A stretch of 18,739 nucleotides of DNA from an uncultured Clostridia bacterium (GTDB lineage Bacteria; Bacillota; Clostridia; Lachnospirales; CAG-274), in contig CANRCU010000013.1 of assembly GCA_947629215.1 (NCBI GenBank), positions 1 to 18,739 of the forward strand, given 5' to 3'. The first letter of the stretch is position 1. Each line of letters opens with the position of its first letter. A program made the position numbers and the translations under genes. Below the pieces are notes generated by a model. It made no database searches, was not told where the DNA came from, and was given only the letters and a program-made list of their open reading frames with translations. Shown here piece after piece: positions 1-8,077 of the stretch.

Positions 1-1
1 C

Positions 2-1075
2 GCCTGCAGCGACAATGTTTACTGCTTCAGTCCGCGCGGCGATGTCATAAGTCTGCTTGAAGGCTCATGCCCCGTCGACTTTGCCTATACAATACATTCG
101 GCTGTCGGCAACAAAATGGTCGGCGCGCGCGCAAACGGTCATATAGTTACCTTTGATTACAAGATACAAAACGGCGATATAATCGAAATAGTAACATCTC
201 AAAACTCGCGCGGTCCGAGCATGGATTGGCTCAGCTTTGTCAAAACGGCTCAGGCGCGCACCAAAATAAACCAGTGGTACCGTAAAATAAACAAAGAGGA
301 AAATATCGTACACGGCAGGGAACTGCTTGAAAAAGATGCGCGGAAGAAAAATCTTGTGCTTGCGGATATGCTCATACCCGAATGTATGACGCCCGTTATG
401 GAACGTTACAGCTTCCGCAGCTGGGATACGCTTTGCGCGGCTGTCGGACACGGCGGTCTTAAAGAAGCTCAGGTCATAAACAAGCTGTCCGAGGCGTACA
501 ACGCATATATAAAGCGCAGCAAAACAGCCGAAGAACTGCTTGCCGAGCGTGACGAACAGATACAGGCGCAAATGGATGCAAATGCCCATGCATTTGAAAA
601 CACGGGCAGCCGACGTTCCGAAAGCGGCGTTATAGTAAAAGGCATAGGCGATATAGACGTGCGTTTTTCAAAATGCTGCACGCCCGTGCCGGGCGATGAG
701 ATAGTCGGTTTTGTAACGCGCGGACGCGGCGTTTCCATACACCGCACAGACTGCGTGAACATCATAAATCTGAGCGAGGAGGACAGGAGCCGCCTTATAG
801 AAGCGTGCTGGAACACCTCGGTCGAAAGCAGGAACTACTATACCTCCGAAATACGCATTATCGGCAGGGACAGAGATCGTTTCCTCATGGATATACTCAA
901 AGTCGTTGCTGACGACGGCATAGCCGTTCAGAGCGCAGGCGCAAGAGCCATGAAAAACGGCAGCGCCGTAGCGGAGCTGACTATATCCATACACAGCAGA
1001 GAACAGTTTGATATAGTATGTAAAAAAATAGCCAATATAGAGGGCATTGAAAATATAGAAAGAGTAACCACATAA
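2..1075 (+). CDS. relA: RelA/SpoT-family (p)ppGpp synthetase/hydrolase, C-terminal part (5' end outside window)
   Basis: This is the regulatory half of a long RSH enzyme, which makes and degrades (p)ppGpp in the stringent response. The reading frame is already open at base 2, so the hydrolase and synthetase domains lie upstream of the window. The first visible residues are a TGS domain (VYCFSPRGDVISLLEGS, then PVDFAYTIHSAVGNK). A helical stretch follows, then the zinc-finger/RIS region near residues 210-250 with the conserved pair FSKCCTPVPGD and the later HRTDC. The last 80 residues are an ACT domain (EIRIIGRDRDRFLMDILKVV). The internal ATG at 116 is not a real start because TGS homology begins before it. 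The gene ends one base before dtd, so the two are probably translationally coupled, the usual Firmicutes arrangement. Identity is very likely; only the choice between the names relA and rsh is open. Confidence 0.95.
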   Translation, partial: ACSDNVYCFSPRGDVISLLEGSCPVDFAYTIHSAVGNKMVGARANGHIVTFDYKIQNGDIIEIVTSQNSRGPSMDWLSFVKTAQARTKINQWYRKINKEENIVHGRELLEKDARKKNLVLADMLIPECMTPVMERYSFRSWDTLCAAVGHGGLKEAQVINKLSEAYNAYIKRSKTAEELLAERDEQIQAQMDANAHAFENTGSRRSESGVIVKGIGDIDVRFSKCCTPVPGDEIVGFVTRGRGVSIHRTDCVNIINLSEEDRSRLIEACWNTSVESRNYYTSEIRIIGRDRDRFLMDILKVVADDGIAVQSAGARAMKNGSAVAELTISIHSREQFDIVCKKIANIEGIENIERVTT

Positions 1076-1076
1076 A

Positions 1077-1529
1077 ATGAGAATAGTTTTACAGCGAACA
1101 AAATATGCGTCCGTCACCGTAGACGGTGTCTGCGCAGGCAGGACAGAAAGGGGCATTCTTGCGCTTATCGGCATAAATACGGGCGATGACATCGGCGTTA
1201 TAGATATGATGCTCAAAAAAATATCTACACTTCGTATCTTTGAGGACGAAAACGGAAAAATGAATCTTTCCGTTACGGATATAGGCGGCGATATATTGCT
1301 TATACCCAATTTTACGATATATGCCGACGCGCGCAAGGGTACGCGCCCGAGTTTTGCCTGCGGCGCAAAGCCGGACGAGGCAAGAGAGATATTTGAAACA
1401 ATGGTAAAAAGAGCGAAAGAAACGCTTTCGGTCAAGGTCGAAAGCGGCATTTTTCAAGCCGATATGAAGGTCGAATTGCTGAACGACGGTCCCGTCACCA
1501 TATTGCTTGACAGCGACAGACTGTTCTGA
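1077..1529 (+). CDS. dtd: D-aminoacyl-tRNA deacylase (DTD1 family) with atypical active-site motif
   Basis: The enzyme hydrolyses the ester bond of D-aminoacyl-tRNAs (and Gly-tRNA-Ala), stopping wrong residues from entering translation; it acts as a cytoplasmic dimer. Its 150 residues match the family length. The N-terminal MRIVLQR, the ARKGTRPSF segment at 85-93 and the C-terminal NDGPVT at 136-141, which holds the Gly-cisPro pair that rejects L-amino acids, are all in place. The odd point is residues 77-78: the family's near-invariant Ser-Gln before F-T-L is Pro-Asn here (IPNFTIYAD). The FGA segment is also FQA. It starts one base after the relA stop, and the weak AGAG sequence inside the end of relA suggests coupling. 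The family assignment is firm; activity and substrate range are less certain because of the changed motif. Confidence 0.93.
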   Translation: MRIVLQRTKYASVTVDGVCAGRTERGILALIGINTGDDIGVIDMMLKKISTLRIFEDENGKMNLSVTDIGGDILLIPNFTIYADARKGTRPSFACGAKPDEAREIFETMVKRAKETLSVKVESGIFQADMKVELLNDGPVTILLDSDRLF

Positions 1530-1541
1530 AGGAGTGTTTAT

Positions 1542-2174
1542 ATGAAAATAAAAAGCCTCACATTAGGCGAATTGGCAACAAATTGTTATATTATTGCAGA
1601 CGAAGCGACAAATGCCGCTTGCGTCATAGACCCCGCCGACGATGCAGACCGTATATTCAATGTTATAAAAGAAAACGGTTTCAAACCCGAAAAAATTGTG
1701 CTGACGCATTGTCATTTTGACCATTTTTCAGGTGCAAAAGAGCTTAAAGAACTCTGCGGCGATATACCCGTGATAATTCCGTCCGCGGACAGCGTGCTTG
1801 CCAAAAACGACTATTACAATCTTTCGGTACCGATGATGCGAAAAAGCATGCTGCTTGAATACGATATGACCGTTTCGGACGGCAATGTCATCTCTTTCGG
1901 CAGCCTTAGCATGAAAACGCGGTCCACGCCCGGTCATACCCCCGGAAGTTGCTGTTATTATTTTGAAAACGAAGGCGTTCTTATATCCGGCGATACCTTG
2001 TTTTTCGGCAGCGTCGGACGCACCGATTTTCCGCTTTCCGACGGCAGGGCGCTGAACAAAAGCATTGTCGAAAAACTTTTTGTTCTGCCCGAAGATACAC
2101 GCGTATTCACGGGGCATGGCATACCGACGGACATAGGTTTTGAAAAAACAAACAACCCCTATGTTTTCTTGTGA
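1542..2174 (+). CDS. Metallo-beta-lactamase-fold hydrolase, glyoxalase II-like
   Basis: This is a 210-residue MBL-fold protein of the small glyoxalase II-like group common in Firmicutes. The metal-binding motif is THCHFDH (His56, His58, Asp60, His61), with further ligands at His132 in TPGHTPGS, Asp151 in SGDTLF and His192 in FTGHG. All ligands of a dinuclear zinc or iron centre are therefore present, so it should be an active hydrolase, probably of thioesters such as S-lactoyl or other acyl-thiols. The start is supported by AAGGAG eight bases before the ATG. It sits 12 bases after dtd and 24 bases before hemZ, a position that is widely conserved in Clostridia and implies shared transcription rather than a known shared pathway. 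Exact substrate cannot be read from the sequence. Confidence 0.9.
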   Translation: MKIKSLTLGELATNCYIIADEATNAACVIDPADDADRIFNVIKENGFKPEKIVLTHCHFDHFSGAKELKELCGDIPVIIPSADSVLAKNDYYNLSVPMMRKSMLLEYDMTVSDGNVISFGSLSMKTRSTPGHTPGSCCYYFENEGVLISGDTLFFGSVGRTDFPLSDGRALNKSIVEKLFVLPEDTRVFTGHGIPTDIGFEKTNNPYVFL

Positions 2175-2198
2175 TATATACAATATAGGTGCAGTATT

Positions 2199-3617
2199 AT
2201 GAATTATATTCTCAGAAATCACTCTTATGCGGACGACATCGTTACAACCGTAATGATGTTTTATCCGAATGAAAAATATACGCGCATAGACTTTCCCGAC
2301 GGCGCGACCGTTGTCAGCGCACTTCACGGCAGCAATGCGCTTGCCGCCTTTTACGACGGTGATATAAAAGCCGAATATCAGCTTGATGTCGACATCGAAA
2401 ACGAAAAATCGGTGCGTTACGGGCTGCGTGTTGCGGTTTTTTGCTGCCTTATGCAGGTAAAGCCCATAAATGCGCCCTGGGGCGTGCTTACGGGCGTAAG
2501 ACCCGCTAAAATAGTATGCAATCTCTGGGATATGGGCTGTTCCGACAGTGAGGTACTCGGCATTCTCAAAGAGGATTATCTGGTCACGGACGAAAAAGCA
2601 AAACTTGCCATACGTGTTGCCAAAAGCGAAAAAGACATCGTTCTTGGCGGCAGCGGCAAAATAAGTATGTATATAGGCATACCGTTTTGCCCGACACGCT
2701 GTCTATACTGCTCGTTCACCTCTTATCCGCTTGACAGATACGCCAAAAAAACGGACGCGTATCTTGACGCGCTTGAAAAGGAAATGACCTTTGTTTCGGA
2801 CATAACAGCAGACAAAACTATCGAAAGCCTCTATATAGGCGGCGGTACGCCCACATCTTTGGACGAAAGGCAGCTTGAACGCCTGCTTTCCATGACGGAA
2901 AAATATTTCGGCATACCCGAAGAATATACCGTTGAAGCGGGGCGTCCCGATACCGTAACGCCCGAAAAGCTGAAAATATTGAAAGACCACGGCGTCGGCA
3001 GGATCTCTATAAATCCGCAGACCTTGAATGACGAAACCCTGGAGCTTATAGGCAGGCGTCACACGGTCGCAGAATTTTACAAAGCCTTTGAGGCGGCAAG
3101 ACGCGCAGGTCACAAGCACATCAACACAGATATTATACTCGGTCTGCCCGGCGAAACGGAACAGCACGTCATACGCACAATGGACGGGCTTGAAAAGCTC
3201 TCGCCCGAAAGCATAACCGTACATACGCTTGCCGTCAAACGCGCTTCGAGGCTCAAAGAAACGCTTGAAAAATACCATATGACGGATTTTGAACATATGT
3301 CGGCTATGCTGAAAATAACCGCCGACAGGACCGAAAAAATGGGTATGTACCCTTATTATATGTACAGACAAAAAAATATGGTCGGCAATTTTGAGAACGT
3401 CGGCTATTGCAGACCCGGCTGCGCCTGTGTTTACAATGTGCAGATAATGGAGGAAAAACAGAGCATAATAGCCCTTGGCGCAGGCGGTTCGACCAAGATC
3501 GTCAGCCGCGGCGGCGAAAGGATAGAACGGATATTCAACGTAAAAAGCGTTGACGATTATATAGAACGCATAGACGAGATGATTCTCAGAAAGGAAGTAT
3601 TAAAAGAAAATGGATAA
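2199..3617 (+). CDS. hemZ: HemZ, coproporphyrinogen dehydrogenase-like radical SAM protein
   Basis: This is a 472-residue radical SAM protein of the HemZ family, named for oxygen-independent coproporphyrinogen III oxidation. The 4Fe-4S/SAM motif CxxxCxxC is at Cys164, Cys168 and Cys171 (PFCPTRCLYCSF), followed by the SAM-binding GGGTPTSL and a TDIILGLPGE strand. The N-terminal extension with PWGVLTGVRPAKIV (about residues 97-110) is typical of HemZ and separates it from HemW, which lacks it. Many clostridia carry HemZ without a full haem pathway, so the true substrate may not be coproporphyrinogen. A possible AGGTG lies eight bases before the ATG. Its end overlaps hisS by eight bases, which suggests translational coupling. 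The family call is firm; the reaction is inferred from family naming only. Confidence 0.9.
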   Translation: MNYILRNHSYADDIVTTVMMFYPNEKYTRIDFPDGATVVSALHGSNALAAFYDGDIKAEYQLDVDIENEKSVRYGLRVAVFCCLMQVKPINAPWGVLTGVRPAKIVCNLWDMGCSDSEVLGILKEDYLVTDEKAKLAIRVAKSEKDIVLGGSGKISMYIGIPFCPTRCLYCSFTSYPLDRYAKKTDAYLDALEKEMTFVSDITADKTIESLYIGGGTPTSLDERQLERLLSMTEKYFGIPEEYTVEAGRPDTVTPEKLKILKDHGVGRISINPQTLNDETLELIGRRHTVAEFYKAFEAARRAGHKHINTDIILGLPGETEQHVIRTMDGLEKLSPESITVHTLAVKRASRLKETLEKYHMTDFEHMSAMLKITADRTEKMGMYPYYMYRQKNMVGNFENVGYCRPGCACVYNVQIMEEKQSIIALGAGGSTKIVSRGGERIERIFNVKSVDDYIERIDEMILRKEVLKENG

Positions 3618-4932
3618 AATAACACCACGAATAATGCCGGGATTTATGGAGCTGCTCCCGCCCGATCAGATATTGTTCAACAAAATATACGACACTATCC
3701 GCGGGGTATACGAAAGTTTCGGTTTTCTGCCGCTTGACACACCCGTGTTGGAGCTTTCGGAAATACTGCTTGCCAAAGCGGGCGGAGAAACCGAAAAACA
3801 GATATATCGTTTCAACAAAGGCGACAATGACATTTCCATGCGTTTCGATCTGACGGTACCGCTTGCGCGTTATGTGGCGCAGCATTCGGGGGAGCTGACA
3901 TTCCCGTTCAAGCGTTATCAGATGAGCAAGGTGTATCGCGGCGAACGTCCGCAAAAAGGGCGCTACCGCGAATTTTATCAATGCGATATAGATATAATCG
4001 GCAACGGCGAACTTCCGCTCATACACGATGCGGAGATACCTGCCGTTATCTTTAATATATTCAAAAAACTCGAACTCGGCAAATTTACGATAAGGCTCAA
4101 CAACCGCAAGATACTGAACGGTTTTTTTGGCTCTCTCGGTCTTTCCGAAAATGTGACGGATATTCTGCGCATTATAGACAAGATAGACAAAGCGGGCGTT
4201 GAAAAAGTGATGGCGGAGCTTTCAGAATTGGGCATTGACAGCCAAAAAGCCGAAAAAATAATCGGCTTCATCACCGCAGAGGGCGACACGGACGAAAAAA
4301 TAGAATATCTCCGCAGTCTTGGCATCGAAAACGAAACTTTTGCTGCGGGTGTTGACGAGCTTGCCAAAGTTGTTGAATTTATGCGTATGTTCGGCATTGA
4401 CGACGACTGTTTCACGGTCGATCTGACTATTGCAAGGGGGCTTGACTATTACACCGGTACCGTTTACGAAACCGTGCTTGACGAACACCGCTCACTCGGC
4501 AGTGTATGCTCCGGCGGACGATATGACGATCTCACGGGGTATTACACAAAGCAGAAAATGCCCGGTATAGGCATTTCTATCGGGCTTACAAGGCTTTTTT
4601 CACAGCTCAGGGCGGCTGAGATAATCAAGCCCGCATCCAACAGTGTTGTGGATGTGCTTATCGCGCCTATGGGCGTAGGGCTTGAATATCCGCTTTCGAT
4701 AGCTTCGCATCTGCGCGAAAACTGCGGGCTTAATACCGAGGTATACTATCCCGAAAAGGCATTCAAGCACAAAATGAAATATGCCGATAAAATGGGCATA
4801 CCCTATGTTGTCATCATCGGCGAGGACGAGCTTAAAAACAACAGCGTCACCGTAAAAAATATGAAAACGGGTGAGCAGAAAACGGTCGCAGCAAGCGAGC
4901 TGACCGCAACGGACAAATTATTTTCGGACTAA
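3610..4932 (+). CDS. hisS: Histidyl-tRNA synthetase
   Basis: This class II aminoacyl-tRNA synthetase charges tRNA-His. The 440 residues contain motif 2 (VYRGERPQKGRYREFYQCD, about 109-127), the histidine-specific ARGLDYYTG (275-283), and CSGGRYDDL. Motif 3 at 318-328 reads PGIGISIGLTR. The catalytic Arg is kept but is preceded by Thr rather than the Glu of the common GLER form. The C-terminal anticodon-binding domain (about 350-430) includes VLIAPMG and PYVVIIGEDEL. It overlaps hemZ by eight bases. In many clostridia aspS follows; here a TPR gene follows instead. No T-box leader is possible immediately upstream because that sequence is hemZ coding, so any control must act at the operon promoter. 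Confidence 0.96.
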   Translation: MDKITPRIMPGFMELLPPDQILFNKIYDTIRGVYESFGFLPLDTPVLELSEILLAKAGGETEKQIYRFNKGDNDISMRFDLTVPLARYVAQHSGELTFPFKRYQMSKVYRGERPQKGRYREFYQCDIDIIGNGELPLIHDAEIPAVIFNIFKKLELGKFTIRLNNRKILNGFFGSLGLSENVTDILRIIDKIDKAGVEKVMAELSELGIDSQKAEKIIGFITAEGDTDEKIEYLRSLGIENETFAAGVDELAKVVEFMRMFGIDDDCFTVDLTIARGLDYYTGTVYETVLDEHRSLGSVCSGGRYDDLTGYYTKQKMPGIGISIGLTRLFSQLRAAEIIKPASNSVVDVLIAPMGVGLEYPLSIASHLRENCGLNTEVYYPEKAFKHKMKYADKMGIPYVVIIGEDELKNNSVTVKNMKTGEQKTVAASELTATDKLFSD

Positions 4933-4944
4933 GAGGTTTTGGAT

Positions 4945-5799
4945 ATGAATAAAAAAATAGACTGGGTAAAGTATTGGAAAGGCTTTACGCTTGGTTTTGT
5001 GATGCTTTCATGGATAATTTTTGTCTTTTATCTTAGGTTTCCGCTCTGGATAATGCTGCCTGTTATATTTGTGTATCTGATTTTGAATATGCTGATATTT
5101 TACAGTTATTATCTCGGTATGGTCGGCAATTTTTACTATGTTATGCGTAAGCCGGATACGGCACTCAAATACTATAGGCGGGCGGTCGAAAAGAACACAA
5201 AAAATTCCGTTGCACTTTACAACTACGGTCTTGAACTGCTGCATCAGGGCAGCGCGGAAGAGGCTCTCAAATATTTTGAGCTTTCCGAAAAGTACAACAC
5301 AAAATTATTTTACGATAAGAACATACCCATTGCAAAAAGCAGTTGTTACTGGGTGATGGGCGGTGACGAAAATATCCGCAAAGCGATAGAGATACTTGAA
5401 AAACTGACCGAAAGTTACAAGTATGTCAATGCGGGCGCATATACGAGCCTTGGGTATTTTCATCTGCTGCTCGGCGAACTTGACGAGGCTGAAAAATACA
5501 CAAACATAGCCCTTGAGGACGATCGCGAAAACGCTCCCGCATGGGATAATATGGGGCAGATACGTCTTGCGCGCAACGATATTGACGGTGCCGAAGAGGC
5601 CTTTTTAAAGGCGCTTGAATTTCGCGGACATATGGTTGACAGTCTGTTTTTCATGGGTGTTATATGCGAGAAGAAAAAAGACAGGGCAAAGGCGCTTGAA
5701 TACTATAAAAAAGCCGAGCAATGCAATATTTCTTCGCTTAATACGGTAACGCTTGAACAGGTACAGGCAAAGATAAGGAAACTGGAGAATGAAAAGTAA
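4945..5799 (+). CDS. Membrane-anchored tetratricopeptide repeat protein
   Basis: The 284-residue protein has two closely spaced hydrophobic segments at its N-terminus (about residues 14-30 and 33-55: LGFVMLSWIIFVFYLRF, then LWIMLPVIFVYLILNMLIFY). After them come about 200 residues of helical pairs with TPR signatures: ALKYYRRAVEKN, ALKYFELSEKYN, AEKYTNIALEDD, AEEAFLKALEF and ALEYYKKAEQ. The TPR part should face the cytoplasm and act as a protein docking platform; the partner is unknown. I chose the ATG at 4945 because AAGAGG lies eight bases before it. An in-frame TTG two codons earlier would be too close to that site. It follows hisS by 12 bases and overlaps the next gene by 11, so it belongs to the same operon. 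No specific family name is recognised. Confidence 0.85.
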   Translation: MNKKIDWVKYWKGFTLGFVMLSWIIFVFYLRFPLWIMLPVIFVYLILNMLIFYSYYLGMVGNFYYVMRKPDTALKYYRRAVEKNTKNSVALYNYGLELLHQGSAEEALKYFELSEKYNTKLFYDKNIPIAKSSCYWVMGGDENIRKAIEILEKLTESYKYVNAGAYTSLGYFHLLLGELDEAEKYTNIALEDDRENAPAWDNMGQIRLARNDIDGAEEAFLKALEFRGHMVDSLFFMGVICEKKKDRAKALEYYKKAEQCNISSLNTVTLEQVQAKIRKLENEK

Positions 5800-6199
5800 G
5801 TCATATTTAAGGATATTTGCCGCAATAGCCGTTATATTATGTTTTTTATGCGGCTGTACCATGCAAAACGAAAGCGACAAAACCGAGGCAGCCGACGTTA
5901 TTTCAGCTCAAAGCGAAAATGCGGCGGAGTACAGATTCAAGAGTGAACGCCTGAGAAACGAACATTTTGAAAAGCACGGCGAGGAGTTTGACGGGCTTTA
6001 TCAAACCGCCGAGGAATACGAAGCGGGCGCAGGGAAAGTAATTGTTTCGCCCGATGCGCTGCACAAGCTCGAGGCGGAAGACGGCGACGATGTTTATTAT
6101 ATAGAAAGCACGAATGAATTTGTGATAGTGTCGACCGAGGGGTATATACGGACGTATTTCAAGCCAACGGCAGGGAAGGCGTATTTTGACAAACAGTAG
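5789..6199 (+). CDS. Small putative lipoprotein of unknown function
   Basis: This encodes 136 residues with a lipoprotein signal peptide: basic MKSKSYLR, a hydrophobic core, then the lipobox LCGC with Cys23 as the likely lipidated residue. The mature part is hydrophilic, rich in Glu and Lys, and ends with a short beta-like segment (DDVYYIESTNEFVIVSTEGYIRTYF). No known domain is recognised. AAGGA nine bases before the ATG supports the start, which lies inside the TPR gene, so the two are probably translated together. As the last gene of the long operon and next to a membrane TPR protein, it may work with that protein at the membrane; this is inference from position only. Confidence 0.75.
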   Translation: MKSKSYLRIFAAIAVILCFLCGCTMQNESDKTEAADVISAQSENAAEYRFKSERLRNEHFEKHGEEFDGLYQTAEEYEAGAGKVIVSPDALHKLEAEDGDDVYYIESTNEFVIVSTEGYIRTYFKPTAGKAYFDKQ

Positions 6200-6207
6200 T
6201 TTTTTTC

Positions 6208-6284
6208 GTGGCTCTGCCCCGAACCCCATCCGCTTTTTGTAAAAAGCGGAGCAAAACTTTAGAATTTGGGGCTTTGACCCAAAT
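6208..6284. repeat. Probable dispersed palindromic intergenic element
   Basis: Between the lipoprotein stop and the terminator lies a compact set of inverted repeats that does not encode protein. It has GTGGCTCTGCCCCGAACCCC, then CCGCTTTTT/AAAAAGCGG (6230-6249), then ATTTGGG/CCCAAAT (6264-6284). The phrase GCTCTGCCCCGAACCCC next to a pyrimidine-rich hairpin resembles short interspersed repeats I have seen repeatedly in clostridial intergenic regions, but only one copy is in this window, so repetitiveness is not shown here. Confidence 0.4.
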
Positions 6285-6288
6285 ATCA

Positions 6289-6334
6289 AGGGAACTCCCG
6301 TTACTTTAAGGGTAATTGGAGTTCCCTGTTTTTT
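6289..6334 (+). terminator. Rho-independent terminator of the relA-to-lipoprotein operon
   Basis: A perfect 10-base stem AGGGAACTCC (6289-6298) pairs with GGAGTTCCCT (6318-6327). The loop region can partly pair further (GTTAC with GTAAT). The stem is followed by GTTTTTT. It lies 90 bases after the last stop codon on the plus strand and 25 bases before the end of the convergent minus-strand gene. Confidence 0.85.
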
Positions 6335-6358
6335 GGGTTCGTGATGCTTGTATCTCAT

Positions 6359-6925
6359 TCAAGGCGTATTCTGTTCCTTCATGATCCACCCATCTGTATA
6401 TACCGTATTGATCAAAATACGTTCGACAGTCCGTCGTGCGTTGTCGATACCTTCGATCGGCATTTCCGAATCAACGCCATGATATAATATCGCGCCCTCT
6501 TTTTCCACGCAATAATTTTTTCCCCTGTAACGAAGACCGTCAAAATATGCTACATCTTTTGTATATGGATATAAATTTTTATATTCCTCCTCCGGAACAT
6601 CAAAGTTTGCCGGACACTTTACAGCTTTCAAGGCTTCGTTATAGTCGCTTTTGTCCATTTGATATTGGGCAGAATTATATATTTCACGAAAAAAATTTTC
6701 TCCTATATGTACTTCCTTGGAATTTCATTCTCCTATATAAAAGGTCATTTTTCCGTTATGCTTTACCTTGAAGTACATATCAGCATTAACTTTATGCATG
6801 CTGTATTCAAAAGCAACAGAATTGGCATAAGCAATACAGCATATAACAAATATAACCAATATCGGAACACATTTTTTATGCTTTGAGCCTACTTTAGACC
6901 GCGTATGAACAAACTGTTCTTGCAT
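6359..6925 (-). pseudogene. Unknown small exported or membrane protein gene interrupted by one in-frame TGA
   Basis: Read on the minus strand, an ORF starts at 6925 with a good ribosome binding site (GAGGGG, nine bases before ATG). It runs 66 codons to TGA at 6727-6725. The same frame then continues open for another 121 codons to the stop at 6359. The N-terminal piece has a hydrophobic segment (CVPILVIFVICCIAYANSVA), so the intact product would be about 188 residues and membrane-anchored or exported. The downstream piece, with no good ribosome binding site for its first ATG at 6658, has YPYTKDVAYFDGLRYRGKNY. Both pieces look protein-like in composition, which favours a single gene with a recent nonsense change over two genes. 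No family is recognised. The alternatives are two separate small ORFs or a sequencing error at 6725-6727. Confidence 0.6.
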
Positions 6926-6978
6926 CGATACATACCCCTCGTATCTGCAATATTATTTTATCTGTTGAGCAGACACCT

Positions 6979-8004
6979 TTAATTATCCTCATCACTGTAT
7001 CCGTTAGGATTTTTGGACTGCCAATTCCACGAATCACGGCACATCTCAAAAATACCGAATTCGGCTTTCCAGCCCAGCTCTTTTTCTGCCTTTGCAGGGT
7101 CTGAATAGCAGGTCGCAATATCGCCTGCGCGTCTTGGCATTATCTCATAAGGTATTTTCACGCCCGATGCTTTTTCAAAGTTTTGTACCACTTCCAGCAC
7201 CGAATATCCGCGACCCGTGCCAAGATTATATATATCAAGACCGCAGTTTCTCTTTATCGCTTCAAGCGCCTTTATATGACCCACAGCAAGATCGACAACA
7301 TGGATATAATCCCTTACGCCCGTACCGTCGGGTGTATCGTAGTCATTGCCGAAAACGCCCAATTTTTCACGCTTGCCTATTGCGACCTGTGTTATATAAG
7401 GCATCAGGTTATTGGGTATACCGTTGGGGTCTTCGCCAAGCATACCCGAGCTGTGCGCGCCTATCGGGTTAAAATATCTAAGCAGCACAACATTCCATTC
7501 GTTATCGGCTTTTCTTATATCGGTCAATATTTGTTCAAGCATACTTTTGGTCTGACCATAGGGGTTTGTACACTCGCCTTTGGGGCAGGTCTCTTTTATG
7601 GGTATTTCCTTGGGATCGCCGTATACAGTCGCAGAGGACGAAAAAATTATATTCTTGCAGCCGTGTTCCGTCATGGACTTCAAAAGCGTAAGTGTACCCG
7701 ACAGATTATTTTCATAATACATCAAAGGTTCTTTTACCGACTCGCCGACCGCTTTCAGACCCGCAAAATGTATGCAGCAATCTACTTTATGTTCTTCAAG
7801 CACCTTATCCAGCAGCGCTTTATCGCGTATATCGCATTTATAAAAATCAAAACTTTTACCTGTTATTTCCTCTATCCTGCCTTTTACTTTTGGGTTTGAA
7901 TTGCACAGATTGTCAACAACGACCGCCTCATAGCCCCTTTTCAGCAGCTCAACAACGGTATGTGAGCCGATATAGCCCAGACCGCCGGTTACCAAAATTT
8001 TCAT
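6979..8004 (-). CDS. galE: UDP-glucose 4-epimerase
   Basis: This NAD-dependent short-chain dehydrogenase interconverts UDP-glucose and UDP-galactose, feeding the Leloir pathway and cell-surface polysaccharides. The 341 residues are full length. The Rossmann motif is at the N-terminus (MKILVTGGLGYIGSHT, GxxGxxG at 7-13), Ser124 is in FSSSATVYGD, and the catalytic Tyr149 and Lys153 are in NPYGQTK. RYFNPIGAH and YIHVVDLA are further GalE signatures. AGGAG upstream supports the start. It is transcribed alone from its own sigma-A promoter (8078-8106), with a hairpin in the 5' leader. The interrupted gene lies 53 bases downstream with no terminator seen between, so readthrough into it is likely. 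Confidence 0.96.
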   Translation of the reverse strand: MKILVTGGLGYIGSHTVVELLKRGYEAVVVDNLCNSNPKVKGRIEEITGKSFDFYKCDIRDKALLDKVLEEHKVDCCIHFAGLKAVGESVKEPLMYYENNLSGTLTLLKSMTEHGCKNIIFSSSATVYGDPKEIPIKETCPKGECTNPYGQTKSMLEQILTDIRKADNEWNVVLLRYFNPIGAHSSGMLGEDPNGIPNNLMPYITQVAIGKREKLGVFGNDYDTPDGTGVRDYIHVVDLAVGHIKALEAIKRNCGLDIYNLGTGRGYSVLEVVQNFEKASGVKIPYEIMPRRAGDIATCYSDPAKAEKELGWKAEFGIFEMCRDSWNWQSKNPNGYSDEDN

Positions 8005-8038
8005 ATTTATAATTCTCCTTTCGTAATGCTTCTGTCGT

Positions 8039-8073
8039 TAAGTACACACCGCAAAAAAACGGTGTCTTACTTA
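8039..8073 (-). promoter_or_regulatory. Inverted repeat at the 5' end of the galE mRNA
   Basis: Two nested inverted repeats are spaced around an A7/T7 loop: TAAGTA/TACTTA (8039-8044 with 8068-8073) and ACACCG/CGGTGT (8046-8051 with 8060-8065). The outer arm begins about where transcription should start, five bases past the -10 box. It could be a repressor operator, or an mRNA hairpin at the extreme 5' end that stabilises the transcript. There is no U-run after the stem on the minus strand, so it is not a terminator for galE. Confidence 0.55.
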
Positions 8074-8077
8074 GTCG

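Noticed and set aside
668..1450. A 260-codon minus-strand frame across relA and dtd
   Set aside because: Both overlapped genes are certain by homology; the frame is a shadow.
6230..6249. CCGCTTTTT/AAAAAGCGG as the operon terminator
   Set aside because: No T-run follows on either strand; the stem at 6289-6327 is a much better terminator.
6725..6727. The in-frame TGA as a selenocysteine codon
   Set aside because: The surrounding residues show no redox or metal motif, and I see no convincing bacterial SECIS hairpin right after the codon.
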